Assembly: GCA_018662005.1 (NCBI GenBank)
Contig: JABJHA010000009.1
Location: 1 to 52,604, forward strand
DNA from: Rhodospirillaceae bacterium
Lineage (GTDB): Bacteria > Pseudomonadota > Alphaproteobacteria > Rhodospirillales > JABHCV01
Direction of reading: 5' to 3'
DNA: 52,604 bases
The translations under genes and the position numbers were made by a program. The notes under the pieces were generated by a model that saw nothing but the letters and a program-made list of their open reading frames with translations, was not told where the DNA came from and did not search any database. How positions within the stretch are numbered: the first letter of the stretch is position 1; the number at the start of each line of letters is the position of its first letter. Positions 8,220 to 17,241 of the stretch are shown in pieces.

Positions 8220-9371
8220 ATGGCCTGGACACATCGCGAACGAATTCTGGCAGCTCTTAACCACGAAGAGCCGGATCGTGTACCGATCGATTTCGGGGGT
8301 GCCGAATTCACCTCAATCACAATTGCTGGTTATGAAAAATTAAAAAAATATATGGGCGTCGACAAACCAACAGACGTGATGTCGATCATTCACACCTGTG
8401 CCCATCCAGCCGAAGAAATTCTCAATAAGTTCGGCGTCGATACGCGCAATGTACAACCAAGTGCTTACGAAGGTGGCGTTGATCACTGGGTCGATGATAA
8501 CACCTACTACGATACCTTTAACGTGAAGTGGAAGCGCACGGAAAAGGCCGTCGATCAGCACTTCTTGCATACGGATGGACCATTTCATGATGGCAAGCTG
8601 ACCGTCGAGCAAGTCGAAGCTTATGATTGGCCCGATGGAAAGAACCCCGGATTGACCAAGGGCGTCAAGGAACGGGTTCAACACATCAAGGCCAACGGCG
8701 ACCATGCTGTCTGCGTGTACATACCGGGTGGAATCATTCACCGCGGTTACGCCATGCGTGGATTTGAGTCTTACCTGAAAGATCTCTATAAAAGGCCGGA
8801 AGCCTTACAACGCATGATGGACAAGCTGTGTGATTTCTGGTGCGACAACGCGACAGAGATGATCAAGGCGGCCGGGCCTGAAAACGTCGACATTATCTAC
8901 TTCGGCGAAGACTTGGGAACCCAGGACAGTTGCATGTTCGATCCCGGCACCATCTACGCGGAATATATGAAGCCGCGCCATCGTCGCATGATCGAGACGG
9001 TCAAAGGGCTGACCAATAACAAGGCCAAGGTCTGTTATCATTGTTGTGGTTCAGCCTATCACTTCATTCCGCATCTACTGGATGTTGGTATTGACGCCCT
9101 GAATCCGGTTCAGGTCACCGCCAAAAATATGGAACCCGAACGCCTTAAAGAAGAGTTTGGCGACCGTCTGACCTTCTGGGGTGGGATCAATACACAGGAA
9201 ACCCTGCCTTTTGGAACCCCTGAAGAAGTCGTTGAAGAAACCAAGCGGATTATCAGCATCCTTGGCAAGGGTGGCGGATACATTTTGAACAGCGTCCATA
9301 ACATTCAGGCGGAAGTGCCGCCTGAAAATATCGTCGCAATGTTCGAAACCGGCGTTAATCACCGTTATTAG
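8220..9371 (+). CDS. UroD-fold substrate:corrinoid methyltransferase 1
   Basis: This 383-residue UroD-family protein sits 31 bp after the corrinoid gene, the usual place for the enzyme that demethylates the substrate. It begins HRERILAALNHEEPDRVPIDFGG, as in the MtvB/CmuA-like branch. Likely metal ligands are H274 and C276 (CYHCCGS). At the third position there is a histidine, H360, in NSVHNIQ instead of the cysteine used by MtaA. Y/F-rich loops around residues 85-120 probably line the substrate pocket. The substrate is unknown; methoxylated aromatics, methylated amines or sulfur compounds, or methyl halides are all possible. It is a clear paralogue of the gene at 14375. Confidence 0.85.
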   Translation: MAWTHRERILAALNHEEPDRVPIDFGGAEFTSITIAGYEKLKKYMGVDKPTDVMSIIHTCAHPAEEILNKFGVDTRNVQPSAYEGGVDHWVDDNTYYDTFNVKWKRTEKAVDQHFLHTDGPFHDGKLTVEQVEAYDWPDGKNPGLTKGVKERVQHIKANGDHAVCVYIPGGIIHRGYAMRGFESYLKDLYKRPEALQRMMDKLCDFWCDNATEMIKAAGPENVDIIYFGEDLGTQDSCMFDPGTIYAEYMKPRHRRMIETVKGLTNNKAKVCYHCCGSAYHFIPHLLDVGIDALNPVQVTAKNMEPERLKEEFGDRLTFWGGINTQETLPFGTPEEVVEETKRIISILGKGGGYILNSVHNIQAEVPPENIVAMFETGVNHRY

Positions 9372-9384
9372 TTTAGGTGTTGTC

Positions 9385-9984
9385 ATGGAAAGCCCGGCCG
9401 ACAGGCCATCGACCCTTGTGATTTGTTGTGGAGCGATCGCAAACGAGATCGTCACCATCGTCCGTGAAAACGGATGGGATCACATGAAGGTCGAATGCCT
9501 GCCTGCCAAGCTTCACAACGACCCCGGCGGTCTGCCCGAAGGCGTCCGCGCAAAAATCCATGCCGGCCGCGCCCGTGGTGAAGAAGTAATGGTGCTGTAT
9601 AGCGATTGCGGCACCGGTGGCGGCATGGCCAAGGTACTTGAAGAAGAAGGCGTCGAGAATATTGGCGGGTCTCACTGTTATGAAATCTTCACGGGCTCCG
9701 AACAATTCAAACAATTGATGGAAGATGAACCGGGTAGTTTTTTCGTCACCGATTTCCTGGCCCGACATTTCGAGAAACTGGTGTTTAACGGCCTTGGTCT
9801 GGATCGCTTCCCCAAGTTGCGTAACGCCTATTTCGGCAAATACCGCAAGATGGTTTACCTGGTGCAACGCGAAAACACAGATACGCTGGCCCGTGCAGAA
9901 GCCGCAGCCGAAAGTGTTGGATTGGAATTGGAAGTTCGACACACCGGCTACGGTGGGTTTCAAAAATTCCTGGAAACCAAATAG
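9385..9984 (+). CDS. DUF1638 family protein
   Basis: This 199-residue protein shows the DUF1638 pattern: VICCGAIANEI near the start, a central LPAKLHNDPGGLP, YSDCGTGGGM and GSHCYE. The conserved cysteines and histidines (C14-C15, H44, C75, H97-C98) could bind a metal or Fe-S cluster. The family is known to co-occur with corrinoid methyltransferases, but I know of no established function. It lies 13 bp after the methyltransferase gene and 14 bp before the MetV-like gene, so it belongs to the core operon. A role in corrinoid maturation or reduction is a guess. Confidence 0.75.
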   Translation: MESPADRPSTLVICCGAIANEIVTIVRENGWDHMKVECLPAKLHNDPGGLPEGVRAKIHAGRARGEEVMVLYSDCGTGGGMAKVLEEEGVENIGGSHCYEIFTGSEQFKQLMEDEPGSFFVTDFLARHFEKLVFNGLGLDRFPKLRNAYFGKYRKMVYLVQRENTDTLARAEAAAESVGLELEVRHTGYGGFQKFLETK

Positions 9985-9998
9985 CGGAGCCATAAATC

Positions 9999-10487
9999 AT
10001 GTACATCATTCGCCGTTGGGCGACGCGAAATTCACGCCCTCTTGAAATCCTCTACCGGTTGACCGGCAGTGTCTTTCACGCGTTTGATCCTGTCTGGCAC
10101 TTCATCGGCGCGGCTCGCCTGGAACGCCCCTTTGCCGCTATTGAGGGTTGGGCAAAGGGTGTGGTGTTCGATTGCAGTATGTGTGGTCGCTGTCAGTTAT
10201 CCGTCACCGGTATGACGTGTGTGATGAATTGCCCAAAGACAATCCACAATGGCCCTTGCGGCGGTGTGCGGGCCAACGGTAATTGTGAAGTGAAGGCGGA
10301 AATGCGCTGCGTCTGGGTCGAGGCATGGGACGGCGCCCAGCGCATGCATCACGGTATGGCCATTCGCACGCCCCAACCACCCCGCGATCATGCCATAAAA
10401 GGAACATCGGCCTGGCTTCGCTTAAGTGCAGAAAACATGGAACGCCGGCGCGCCCTTGGCGAACAGGCCCGGGAAAGCGCATCATGA
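9999..10487 (+). CDS. MetV-like methylenetetrahydrofolate reductase accessory protein
   Basis: This 162-residue protein has eight cysteines in the pattern of the MTHFR C-terminal (MetV, PF12225) family: CSMCGRCQL (C59, C62, C65), C74, CPK (C78), NGPCGG (C87), C96 and C104-V-W. In acetogens MetV partners MetF and holds zinc or an Fe-S cluster. Its stop overlaps the start of the MetF-like gene in an ATGA (10484-10487), which suggests translational coupling and a complex. The electron partner for methyl-THF oxidation may therefore not be NAD(P) alone. Confidence 0.85.
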   Translation: MYIIRRWATRNSRPLEILYRLTGSVFHAFDPVWHFIGAARLERPFAAIEGWAKGVVFDCSMCGRCQLSVTGMTCVMNCPKTIHNGPCGGVRANGNCEVKAEMRCVWVEAWDGAQRMHHGMAIRTPQPPRDHAIKGTSAWLRLSAENMERRRALGEQARESAS

Positions 10488-11503
10488 TCAGTTCTGCTGC
10501 TGTGTTCTCTGCCTATCCCATACTGGATGACTATTCATCGGCTGGACGGCTGGAACGGGTCTTGCGTTCTGGTCGCTTTGCTGTCACCGCCGAACTAAAC
10601 CCGCCTGACTCGGCCGATCCCGAAGATACATTCCGCCAGGCTCTGGTGTTATCGCACGCTTGTGACGCCATCAACGCCACCGATGCCTCGGGTGCAAACT
10701 GCCATATGTCCAGCATGGGCATCTGCGCCTTGCTGACCCGGGCCGGATATTCGCCGGTGCTGCAGATTTCATGCCGCGACCGAAATCGCATCGCCATTCA
10801 GGGCGATGTGCTGGGCGCGGCCGCAATGGGTGTGCACAACATCCTTTGCCTGTCAGGAGACGGCGTTGAATCCGGCGATCAACCGGGGGCGAAACCGGTT
10901 TTCGACCTGGACTCAACGTCACTGTTGAACACGGTTCGCGGCATGCGTGATGACTGCGTGTTCCTGTCAGGACGCAAAATCACCACACCCCCCAGTGTCT
11001 TTTTGGGCGCAGCAGCCAATCCCTTCGCACCACCTTATGACTGGCGACCGTTACGCTTGGCTAAAAAAATCGAGGCCGGGGCCCAATTTATTCAAACTCA
11101 ATATTGCTACGACATCGACATGCTGGAACGCTACATGGCTGCCGTCAGGAAATTAGGCCTGCATGAGCAATGTTTCATTTTAGTTGGTGTGGGGCCCTTG
11201 GCATCGGCCAAGGCGGCGCGCTGGATCAGGGCTTATATTCCCGGCGTACATATTCCCGATGCAGTAATTGATCGCCTTGCCGGAGCCGAGGATCAAAAGC
11301 TTGAAGGCAAGCGGATCTGCATCGAGTTGATTCAGCAAATTCGCGAGATCGAAGGCGTGTCGGGTGTTCATGTCATGGCCTATCGGCAGGAACATCTGGT
11401 GACCGAAATCATCATGGAATCCGGGGTTTTGAAAAACCGAATAATCAACCAAGAGGCGGCTGATAGGGCCGATCAAATGAAGGAGGCTAGCGTAGCATCA
11501 TGA
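10484..11503 (+). CDS. metF: Methylenetetrahydrofolate reductase, MetF-like
   Basis: This 339-residue flavoprotein has the MTHFR barrel. The catalytic glutamate is probably E37 in AELNPP. LSGDG at 123-127 and FIQTQYCYD at 202-210 are FAD/folate-binding signatures. In methyl-group catabolism it would run towards oxidation, from methyl-THF to methylene-THF, as proposed for MetF2 in chloromethane degraders. ATG 10484 overlaps the MetV stop and is the evident start; the frame is open further upstream but that part is not protein-like. The next gene overlaps by ATGA at 11500-11503. Confidence 0.9.
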   Translation: MISSAAVFSAYPILDDYSSAGRLERVLRSGRFAVTAELNPPDSADPEDTFRQALVLSHACDAINATDASGANCHMSSMGICALLTRAGYSPVLQISCRDRNRIAIQGDVLGAAAMGVHNILCLSGDGVESGDQPGAKPVFDLDSTSLLNTVRGMRDDCVFLSGRKITTPPSVFLGAAANPFAPPYDWRPLRLAKKIEAGAQFIQTQYCYDIDMLERYMAAVRKLGLHEQCFILVGVGPLASAKAARWIRAYIPGVHIPDAVIDRLAGAEDQKLEGKRICIELIQQIREIEGVSGVHVMAYRQEHLVTEIIMESGVLKNRIINQEAADRADQMKEASVAS

Positions 11504-12363
11504 CCGAGACTGTACTGAGTTCACCAAACAAGGAAGTGGTGATCGGATTTGATCGACCTTTTGTCGTCATAGGTGAAAGGATCAACCCGACCGGCCGCAA
11601 GAAACTGGCTGCGGAAATTGCTGCAGGGGATTATTCCACTGTTGAAAGCGACGTTGCAGACCAGATGGCAGCGGGTGCTCATGTTCTGGACGTCAATGCG
11701 GGTGTCCCTGATGCCGATGAGCCCCAGATAATGACCGATATGATCAAGTTGGTGCAGGGACTGACAGATGCACCGTTGTGCATCGATTCATCGATGGTAG
11801 CGGCGCTGGAATCCGGCCTTGCCGCCTATGACGGAAAGGCGCTGATTAATTCAGTTACCGGGGAAGAAGAAAGCCTTGAAAGTGTTTTGCCGCTGGCCAA
11901 AAAACATGGAGCGGCAGTCGTTGCGATCTGCAACGACGAAGCGGGAATTTCCGAAGACCCGGACGTACGTTTCGCCGTCGCTCAAAAAATCAAACAACGG
12001 GCCATCGATCATGGCATTCCCGGAGGTGACGTGGTGGTTGATCCGCTGGTAATGCCAGTTGGGGCGGTTGGCAGTTCGGGGCGTTCGGTACTTTATTTGG
12101 TGCGTCGAATTCGTGAAGAACTGGAACTCAACACGATATGCGGCGCATCAAATGTCAGCTTTGGCTTGCCTGATCGGCAAGGCTTGAACGCTGCGTTCAT
12201 GGCGATGCTGATTGGCGCCGGAATGACATCGGCCATTGTCAATCCAATGCACGAACAAGTCATGACAGGGATAACAGGCGGGGAAGTATTGGCTGGCCTT
12301 GATAACAGGTGTAAACGATGGATGAAGCGGTGCCGCGCCCTGAATCAAACACGGGCAGCGTAA
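11500..12363 (+). CDS. Pterin-binding methyl-corrinoid:tetrahydrofolate methyltransferase
   Basis: This 287-residue protein has a dihydropteroate-synthase-like TIM barrel. IGERINPTG (24-32), LDVNAG (63-68), CIDSS (94-98), LINSVTG and the late ASNVSFGLP.R are the pterin-site signatures shared by AcsE, MtvA, the MetH folate domain and MtgA. It should move the methyl group from the corrinoid protein to tetrahydrofolate. True dihydropteroate synthase is unlikely because of the corrinoid context. Its 3' end overlaps the RACo-like gene by 46 bp. Confidence 0.9.
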   Translation: MTETVLSSPNKEVVIGFDRPFVVIGERINPTGRKKLAAEIAAGDYSTVESDVADQMAAGAHVLDVNAGVPDADEPQIMTDMIKLVQGLTDAPLCIDSSMVAALESGLAAYDGKALINSVTGEEESLESVLPLAKKHGAAVVAICNDEAGISEDPDVRFAVAQKIKQRAIDHGIPGGDVVVDPLVMPVGAVGSSGRSVLYLVRRIREELELNTICGASNVSFGLPDRQGLNAAFMAMLIGAGMTSAIVNPMHEQVMTGITGGEVLAGLDNRCKRWMKRCRALNQTRAA

Positions 12364-14378
12364 ACAAAGACGTTCTGGCGGTATTTCTGCCGTCGGGAAA
12401 GCGTGGCCGGTTTCCACTTGGGACACCGGTGCTCTCTGCAGCGCGTGTGCTGGGTGTAGATATTGATTCCATTTGTGGTGGCCGGGGTATTTGCGGCCGT
12501 TGTCAGATAGAGGTTGGAAAAGGGGAGTTCCCCAAATTCGGCATCGACTCGCGGCCGGAACATCTGACCCCGTGGACGTCGTTGGAAGAACACTATGCCG
12601 AGCGTCATCCTGTTTCCAGCGGGCGACGCTTGTCGTGCGCAACCCGCCTGACCGGAGATGCGGTGATTGACGTGCCAGCCGAAAGTCAGCTGCACAAGCA
12701 GATCATTCGCAAGGACGCAGAATCCAGAAGCGTTGAAATTGATCGGGTGGTGCGCTTGCACTATATCGATATGCCCGCACCAAGCCTGGACGACCAGCGA
12801 AGCGATGTAGCACGGGTTAAGGAGGCTCTTGATTCATCTTGGGGGCTAGAAGACCTGACAATTGCGCCCCATTTGTTGTTGGAGCTTTCTAAAATTTTGC
12901 GCCAGGGCGACTGGCAAGTAACAGTCGCGGTTCGAGAGGGAACGCAGGTTATCGCCATGTGGCCCGGTTTCCATGGCCACGCGTATGGTCTGGCCGTTGA
13001 CATCGGCACGACGACCATAGCCGCTCATTTGAATGATTTGGAAACCGGCGAGGTTGTTTCATCCGCCGGTATCATGAACCCGCAAATTCGCTTTGGTGAA
13101 GACCTGATCAGCCGGGTTTCGTTCATCCAGCAGAACCCGGGCAGCCAAACGGACCTGATTGATACGGTTCGTCAGGCCGTTGATGAGCTGGCCCGTGAAA
13201 CTGCAACGGATGTCGGTATTGATGTTTCGAGCATTATCGACATGACGGTGGTCGGCAATCCGATTATGCATCATATCTTCCTTGGTCTTGATCCCCAGCA
13301 ACTGGGACAGGCCCCTTTCCCCCTGATCGTTAATGAAGCGGTGATAATATCCGTTAGCGAGTTAGGGCTTGAGGCGGTCAATAAGGGAGCCCAAGCTTAC
13401 TTGTTACCCTGTATTGCGGGACACGTTGGAGCCGATACCGCCGGTGTGGTGCTGGCGGAGGCCCCGCATCAAAGTTCCGAAATGACATTGTTGATCGACG
13501 TCGGCACCAATGCCGAGATCGTCTTGGGTAACAAAGATCGTATTCTTGCCTGTTCCAGCCCGACCGGCCCGGCTTTCGAGGGAGCCCAGATCAGTTGCGG
13601 GCAACGTGCCGCACTAGGGGCCATCGAACGGGTGCGTATTGATTCCGATACTTTGTCGCCCAAGTTCCGCATTATTGGCAGCGATTTGTGGTCCGACGAT
13701 CCTGGTTTTGTCGAGGCGACCGCAGATTTCGGAGTCACAGGCATCTGCGGTTCGGGCATCATTGAAGCGGTCGCTGAAATGTTCCTCGCTGGCCTTGTCA
13801 CGCCCGCAGGCTTGATTGACGGCAAGCGGTTCCCCGATTGTCCGTGGCTCATGCCTGACGGTGAGGTTTATAGCTACAGATTGCATGAAGGTCACACTCC
13901 AGTGGTAATTTCGCAAACTGACATTCGCGCCATTCAACTGGCTAAGGCTGCACTATATGCCGGGGCCCGCCTTCTGATGGATACTCTTGGGGTGCAAACT
14001 CCGGACCGCATCGTTCTTGCCGGTGCCTTTGGCAGTTATATCGACCCAAAGCACGCCATGATCATCGGCATGATTCCCGATTGTCCCATTGAGCATGTTC
14101 GCGCAGCCGGTAACGCCGCTGGAACCGGTGCCCGCATCGCCCTGTTGAACCGTACGGCCCGCGCAGAGATCGAGGAATTGGTCAGGAATATCGAGAAAAT
14201 TGAAACGGCCGTTGATCCCGGGTTTCAGGATTCTTTCGTGGCCGCCATGAGTTTACCCCATTCCAAACACCGCTTTTCATCTCTTGAGAAGTTGCTGGAA
14301 CTGCCCGTTAAAAAGAAAACCAGTAAACGAACCGAGCGTCCCGCAGAGGACATATCTGATCAAGGGAAAATGAAATGA
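12318..14378 (+). CDS. Reductive activator of corrinoid protein (RACo-like)
   Basis: This 686-residue protein has an N-terminal 2Fe-2S ferredoxin domain. The cluster ligands C53, C59, C62 and C107 lie in ICGGRGICGRC and RLSCATR. A linker and a large actin/ASKHA-like ATPase region (DUF4445-type) follow, with VDIGTTT near residue 226, LLIDVGTNAEI and ICGSGI. This is the layout of RACo, which uses ATP to reduce inactive Co(II) corrinoid to Co(I). It would keep the 7544 corrinoid protein active, which matters especially if the cell lives with oxygen. It overlaps its neighbours at both ends (46 bp, and ATGA at 14375). Confidence 0.92.
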   Translation: MDEAVPRPESNTGSVNKDVLAVFLPSGKRGRFPLGTPVLSAARVLGVDIDSICGGRGICGRCQIEVGKGEFPKFGIDSRPEHLTPWTSLEEHYAERHPVSSGRRLSCATRLTGDAVIDVPAESQLHKQIIRKDAESRSVEIDRVVRLHYIDMPAPSLDDQRSDVARVKEALDSSWGLEDLTIAPHLLLELSKILRQGDWQVTVAVREGTQVIAMWPGFHGHAYGLAVDIGTTTIAAHLNDLETGEVVSSAGIMNPQIRFGEDLISRVSFIQQNPGSQTDLIDTVRQAVDELARETATDVGIDVSSIIDMTVVGNPIMHHIFLGLDPQQLGQAPFPLIVNEAVIISVSELGLEAVNKGAQAYLLPCIAGHVGADTAGVVLAEAPHQSSEMTLLIDVGTNAEIVLGNKDRILACSSPTGPAFEGAQISCGQRAALGAIERVRIDSDTLSPKFRIIGSDLWSDDPGFVEATADFGVTGICGSGIIEAVAEMFLAGLVTPAGLIDGKRFPDCPWLMPDGEVYSYRLHEGHTPVVISQTDIRAIQLAKAALYAGARLLMDTLGVQTPDRIVLAGAFGSYIDPKHAMIIGMIPDCPIEHVRAAGNAAGTGARIALLNRTARAEIEELVRNIEKIETAVDPGFQDSFVAAMSLPHSKHRFSSLEKLLELPVKKKTSKRTERPAEDISDQGKMK

Positions 14379-15520
14379 CCACTCATCGCCAGCGTGTTCT
14401 TGATGCACTCAATCACAAGGAAACAGACCGGGTTCCGATTGACTTTGGTGGAACCTACACCACCACCTGTTTCTATGCCGTCTATGAGCGCCTGAAGGAA
14501 GAGCTGGGGATCGAGGGGCTGGAAACACAGATTTATTCAAAAACCCGCCGCCTGGCCATTCCAGATGAAGTTGTTTTGCAGCGCTTTGACATTGATACGC
14601 GATTTGTGGGTTTAAGCGCCTATGAAGGCGATCAACGGGAAATAGACGAGGACACCTATCTGGATGAATGGGGCACGACCTGGAAAAAGGCGAATGATGG
14701 ACACTATCTGTACGTTGACGGGCCTTTTTTCGATCAGAAAAAGCCGAATCCGGCCTTGCTCGATACGGGCAATTGGCCTGATCCTGATAACCCCGGTTAT
14801 TACAAAGGCTTGTTAGAGCGGGCGGAAAAACAACACGCCACCGGGGCCGCGGTCATTTTGAACATGCCCATTGGGGTTATTCACCAGGGGCAATTCCTGC
14901 GTGGTTTTGGTGATTGGTTAAAGGACCTGTACAAGAATCCTGCTTTCGCCCAGCGGACGTTTGACATTATCAGCGAGCGCTGGATTGCTGTGGCCGAAAA
15001 TGCCCTCGACATTTGTGGTGATAACATCGACATCGTCTTTTTTGGCGATGATTTGGCTGGTCAGATGGCGCCTTTGTTCGATCCGGTGAAATACCGTGAA
15101 CTGATAAAACCGTATCACGCGCGTATGATCGAGGCTGTGAAACGCAAGGCCGATGTCAAAGTTCTGTATCACAGTTGTGGTTCTGTAACCTCGTTGATTG
15201 ATGATCTTGTTGATATTGGCGTCGATGCCATTAATCCGGTTCAGGTGGCGGCGGGGGATATGGAGCCTGCATCCCTGAAAAAGCGTTTTGGCGACCGAAT
15301 TTCATTCTGGGGCGGTATTGATACGCAACATGTTTTGCCGTTTGGCAGCGCCGATGAGGTAAGCGCCGAGGTTGACCGCGTTATTGATATTTTGGGCGAG
15401 GGTGGCGGTTTCGTGCTGAACAGCGTCCACAATATCCAGAACGATATTCCCATCGCCAACATTATTGCCATGTTCGACACGGGCCGGGCCCATGGGCCTG
15501 CTGGCCATGAAGTGGGGTAA
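14375..15520 (+). CDS. UroD-fold substrate:corrinoid methyltransferase 2
   Basis: This 381-residue paralogue of the 8220 gene is the last gene of the core operon. It shares the opening HRQRVLDALNHKETDRVPID, H266 and C268 (YHSCGS), and H352 in NSVHNIQ, so the likely metal-ligand set is H-C-H. The substrate-facing N-terminal half differs considerably from the first copy. The two enzymes may act on different methylated substrates, on successive methyl groups, or as a heteromer, all through one corrinoid protein. Which applies cannot be told from sequence. Confidence 0.85.
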   Translation: MTTHRQRVLDALNHKETDRVPIDFGGTYTTTCFYAVYERLKEELGIEGLETQIYSKTRRLAIPDEVVLQRFDIDTRFVGLSAYEGDQREIDEDTYLDEWGTTWKKANDGHYLYVDGPFFDQKKPNPALLDTGNWPDPDNPGYYKGLLERAEKQHATGAAVILNMPIGVIHQGQFLRGFGDWLKDLYKNPAFAQRTFDIISERWIAVAENALDICGDNIDIVFFGDDLAGQMAPLFDPVKYRELIKPYHARMIEAVKRKADVKVLYHSCGSVTSLIDDLVDIGVDAINPVQVAAGDMEPASLKKRFGDRISFWGGIDTQHVLPFGSADEVSAEVDRVIDILGEGGGFVLNSVHNIQNDIPIANIIAMFDTGRAHGPAGHEVG

Positions 15521-15571
15521 AAGACATTTTGGATTCCTTTACAAAACCCGGACATGCCATTAACATACTTG

Positions 15572-15581
15572 AGATATATCA
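15572..15581. promoter_or_regulatory. Candidate GntR operator, site 3
   Basis: AGATATATCA, followed by G, lies 31 bp upstream of the DUF6166 gene. It matches TGATATATCA at 9 of 10 positions. It sits between the end of the core operon and the DUF6166/TRAP genes, so these may form a second unit under the same regulator. Confidence 0.45.
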
Positions 15582-15611
15582 GAGCGATTATAATCTGGTC
15601 AGGGAGTTGCC

Positions 15612-15905
15612 ATGAAGACCTACTCGGGTTCGCGCACCATTGATGGCATCAAGGTTACTGTCGATGAACAGCCGCTCGACGAACGATATGACATTCACCG
15701 TTTTACCAATAGCGGGTTTGAGTGGACCTACGAAGGCGACTCACCTCATCAACTGGCTCTCGCTCTTCTTGCCGATCATCTGGATGACGATGCCAGGGCG
15801 CTGGAATTAAGCGAAGGACTGATGAAGGTGAAAATTTCTGATCTGGATAACGACTGGATACTTACGAGTGACGACATCGAGGAGTCATTAAAAAAACTGA
15901 ATTGA
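15612..15905 (+). CDS. DUF6166-like small protein
   Basis: This is a 97-residue acidic cytoplasmic protein. YSGSRTIDGIKV near the start, GFEWTYEGDSPHQLALALLADH in the middle (residues about 36-57) and a C-terminal LDNDWILTSDDIE match the DUF6166 pattern as I recall it. The family has no known function. An AGGGAG ribosome site lies 7 bp upstream of the ATG, and an operator-like site lies just upstream. It may simply be co-regulated with the TRAP genes that start 131 bp downstream. Confidence 0.6.
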   Translation: MKTYSGSRTIDGIKVTVDEQPLDERYDIHRFTNSGFEWTYEGDSPHQLALALLADHLDDDARALELSEGLMKVKISDLDNDWILTSDDIEESLKKLN

Positions 15906-16036
15906 ATTCGATGATGCGAATTGTGCCCGCCGTGCGGTCTCGTGGACGGTGGTTATGAAAAATAATATCCGGATAACCGGAAAAATCGATCGCGGGACGC
16001 CCATAAGCCTTAACTGATAACAGGGAGTAACATTAG

Positions 16037-17095
16037 ATGACGATGATTAAAAAAATAAACATGTTAGGCGCTGCTGCCGCAATGACAGTAGGCCTTTCAT
16101 TATCCGGCAATGCGATTGCTGCCGAGACCAATTGGAAAATGGCGGCCAGTTGGGGTGGTGGGCCGCTGATGGAAATTGGCGCTCAGGCTTTTGCCGAAAA
16201 AGTCAAATTTCTGACGGATGGGCGTATTGAAATTAAAGTTTTCCCATCAGGTCAGCTTTCCAAAGGGCTTGAAGTTCGTGCAGCCGTCGCCAAAGGCGTT
16301 GCTGAAGTCGGTCATACCTGGATGGGTTACGATTGGGGCAAGGACAAAACCACCGTTCTGTTCGGCGGATATGCCGGTTCCATGGACAGTGAACGTATGC
16401 TGCACTGGATCTATGAAGGTGGCGGGCTGGAACTGCAACGCCAGTTCAATGAAGAAAAATTCGGTATTATTTCAATGCCTCTTTTCACCAGAACGGCTGA
16501 AGCTTTCCTTCATTCACGCAAACCCGTACGCACTCTGGACGATCTTAATGGCCTGAAGTTCCGCACCGCGGGTGCCTGGCTGGATATCTCCAAGGGCCTG
16601 GGCGCGGCACCGGTGACGATGCCGGGTGGCGAAGTTTACACCTCTTTGGAACGTGGCGCGATTGATGCCACCGAATGGGGTACGCTTTATGAAAACATGT
16701 CGACCGGTTTCCATAAAATTGCAAAATATGTGATCATCCCCGGTATCCATCAACCAACGGCTCCGTTCGAACTTGCGATCAACCCCAAAGCCTGGGGCAA
16801 GCTTTCAAAGCGTGATCAGGAACTGGTTTCCCTGGCCGCCAAGATGGTGACCTTCGAAAGCTGGACCCGTATCGGTCATGAAGACGCCAAGGCACTTGAT
16901 TTCTATAAGAAGCAAGGCAACGAAATCATCGTTCTGGACGCTGCTGTACAGTCGAAAGCCAAGAAACTGGGTATCGCCTGGGCTCAAGAACAGGCCAAAA
17001 GCAACGCTTGGTTTGACAAGGTGCTGAAAAGCCAAATCGCTTTTGAAGAACTTTGGAAAGACGCTTCACACTACCGGAACGTGATTTCCGAGTAG
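16037..17095 (+). CDS. TRAP transporter substrate-binding protein (DctP family)
   Basis: This 352-residue periplasmic binding protein has an N-terminal signal peptide cleaved near residue 28 (NAIAA/ETNW). The mature part begins WKMAASWGGG and contains KFRTAGAWLDI, where DctP proteins carry the conserved arginine that holds a carboxylate ligand. The substrate is thus probably a carboxylated compound. The opening resembles TakP-like 2-oxo-acid binders, but this is not enough to name a substrate. A CAGGGAG ribosome site precedes the ATG. The transport subunits follow after an intercistronic hairpin. Confidence 0.9.
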   Translation: MTMIKKINMLGAAAAMTVGLSLSGNAIAAETNWKMAASWGGGPLMEIGAQAFAEKVKFLTDGRIEIKVFPSGQLSKGLEVRAAVAKGVAEVGHTWMGYDWGKDKTTVLFGGYAGSMDSERMLHWIYEGGGLELQRQFNEEKFGIISMPLFTRTAEAFLHSRKPVRTLDDLNGLKFRTAGAWLDISKGLGAAPVTMPGGEVYTSLERGAIDATEWGTLYENMSTGFHKIAKYVIIPGIHQPTAPFELAINPKAWGKLSKRDQELVSLAAKMVTFESWTRIGHEDAKALDFYKKQGNEIIVLDAAVQSKAKKLGIAWAQEQAKSNAWFDKVLKSQIAFEELWKDASHYRNVISE

Positions 17096-17113
17096 TTTCG
17101 AAGATAAGTTGAC

Positions 17114-17140
17114 CAGGGAGCACGTATACCGTGCTCCCTG
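17114..17140 (+). promoter_or_regulatory. Intercistronic hairpin after dctP
   Basis: CAGGGAGCACG and its exact complement CGTGCTCCCTG enclose five bases. No T-run follows, so this is more likely an mRNA-stabilising or attenuating hairpin. Such structures often keep the binding protein in excess over the membrane subunits. Confidence 0.7.
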
Positions 17141-17241
17141 TGTCTTATCTAGCTTCATTCTAGTGGCCCGTGCCGGATAATTCCGTCATCATTGTTACAC
17201 CTTGAATGAGATTGTGTTTACTGGACGGAAAGCATTTCGCC

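Noticed and set aside
17114-17140. Terminator after dctP
   Set aside because: The stem is strong but no T-run follows, and dctQ and dctM continue on the same strand, so it is described as an intercistronic hairpin.
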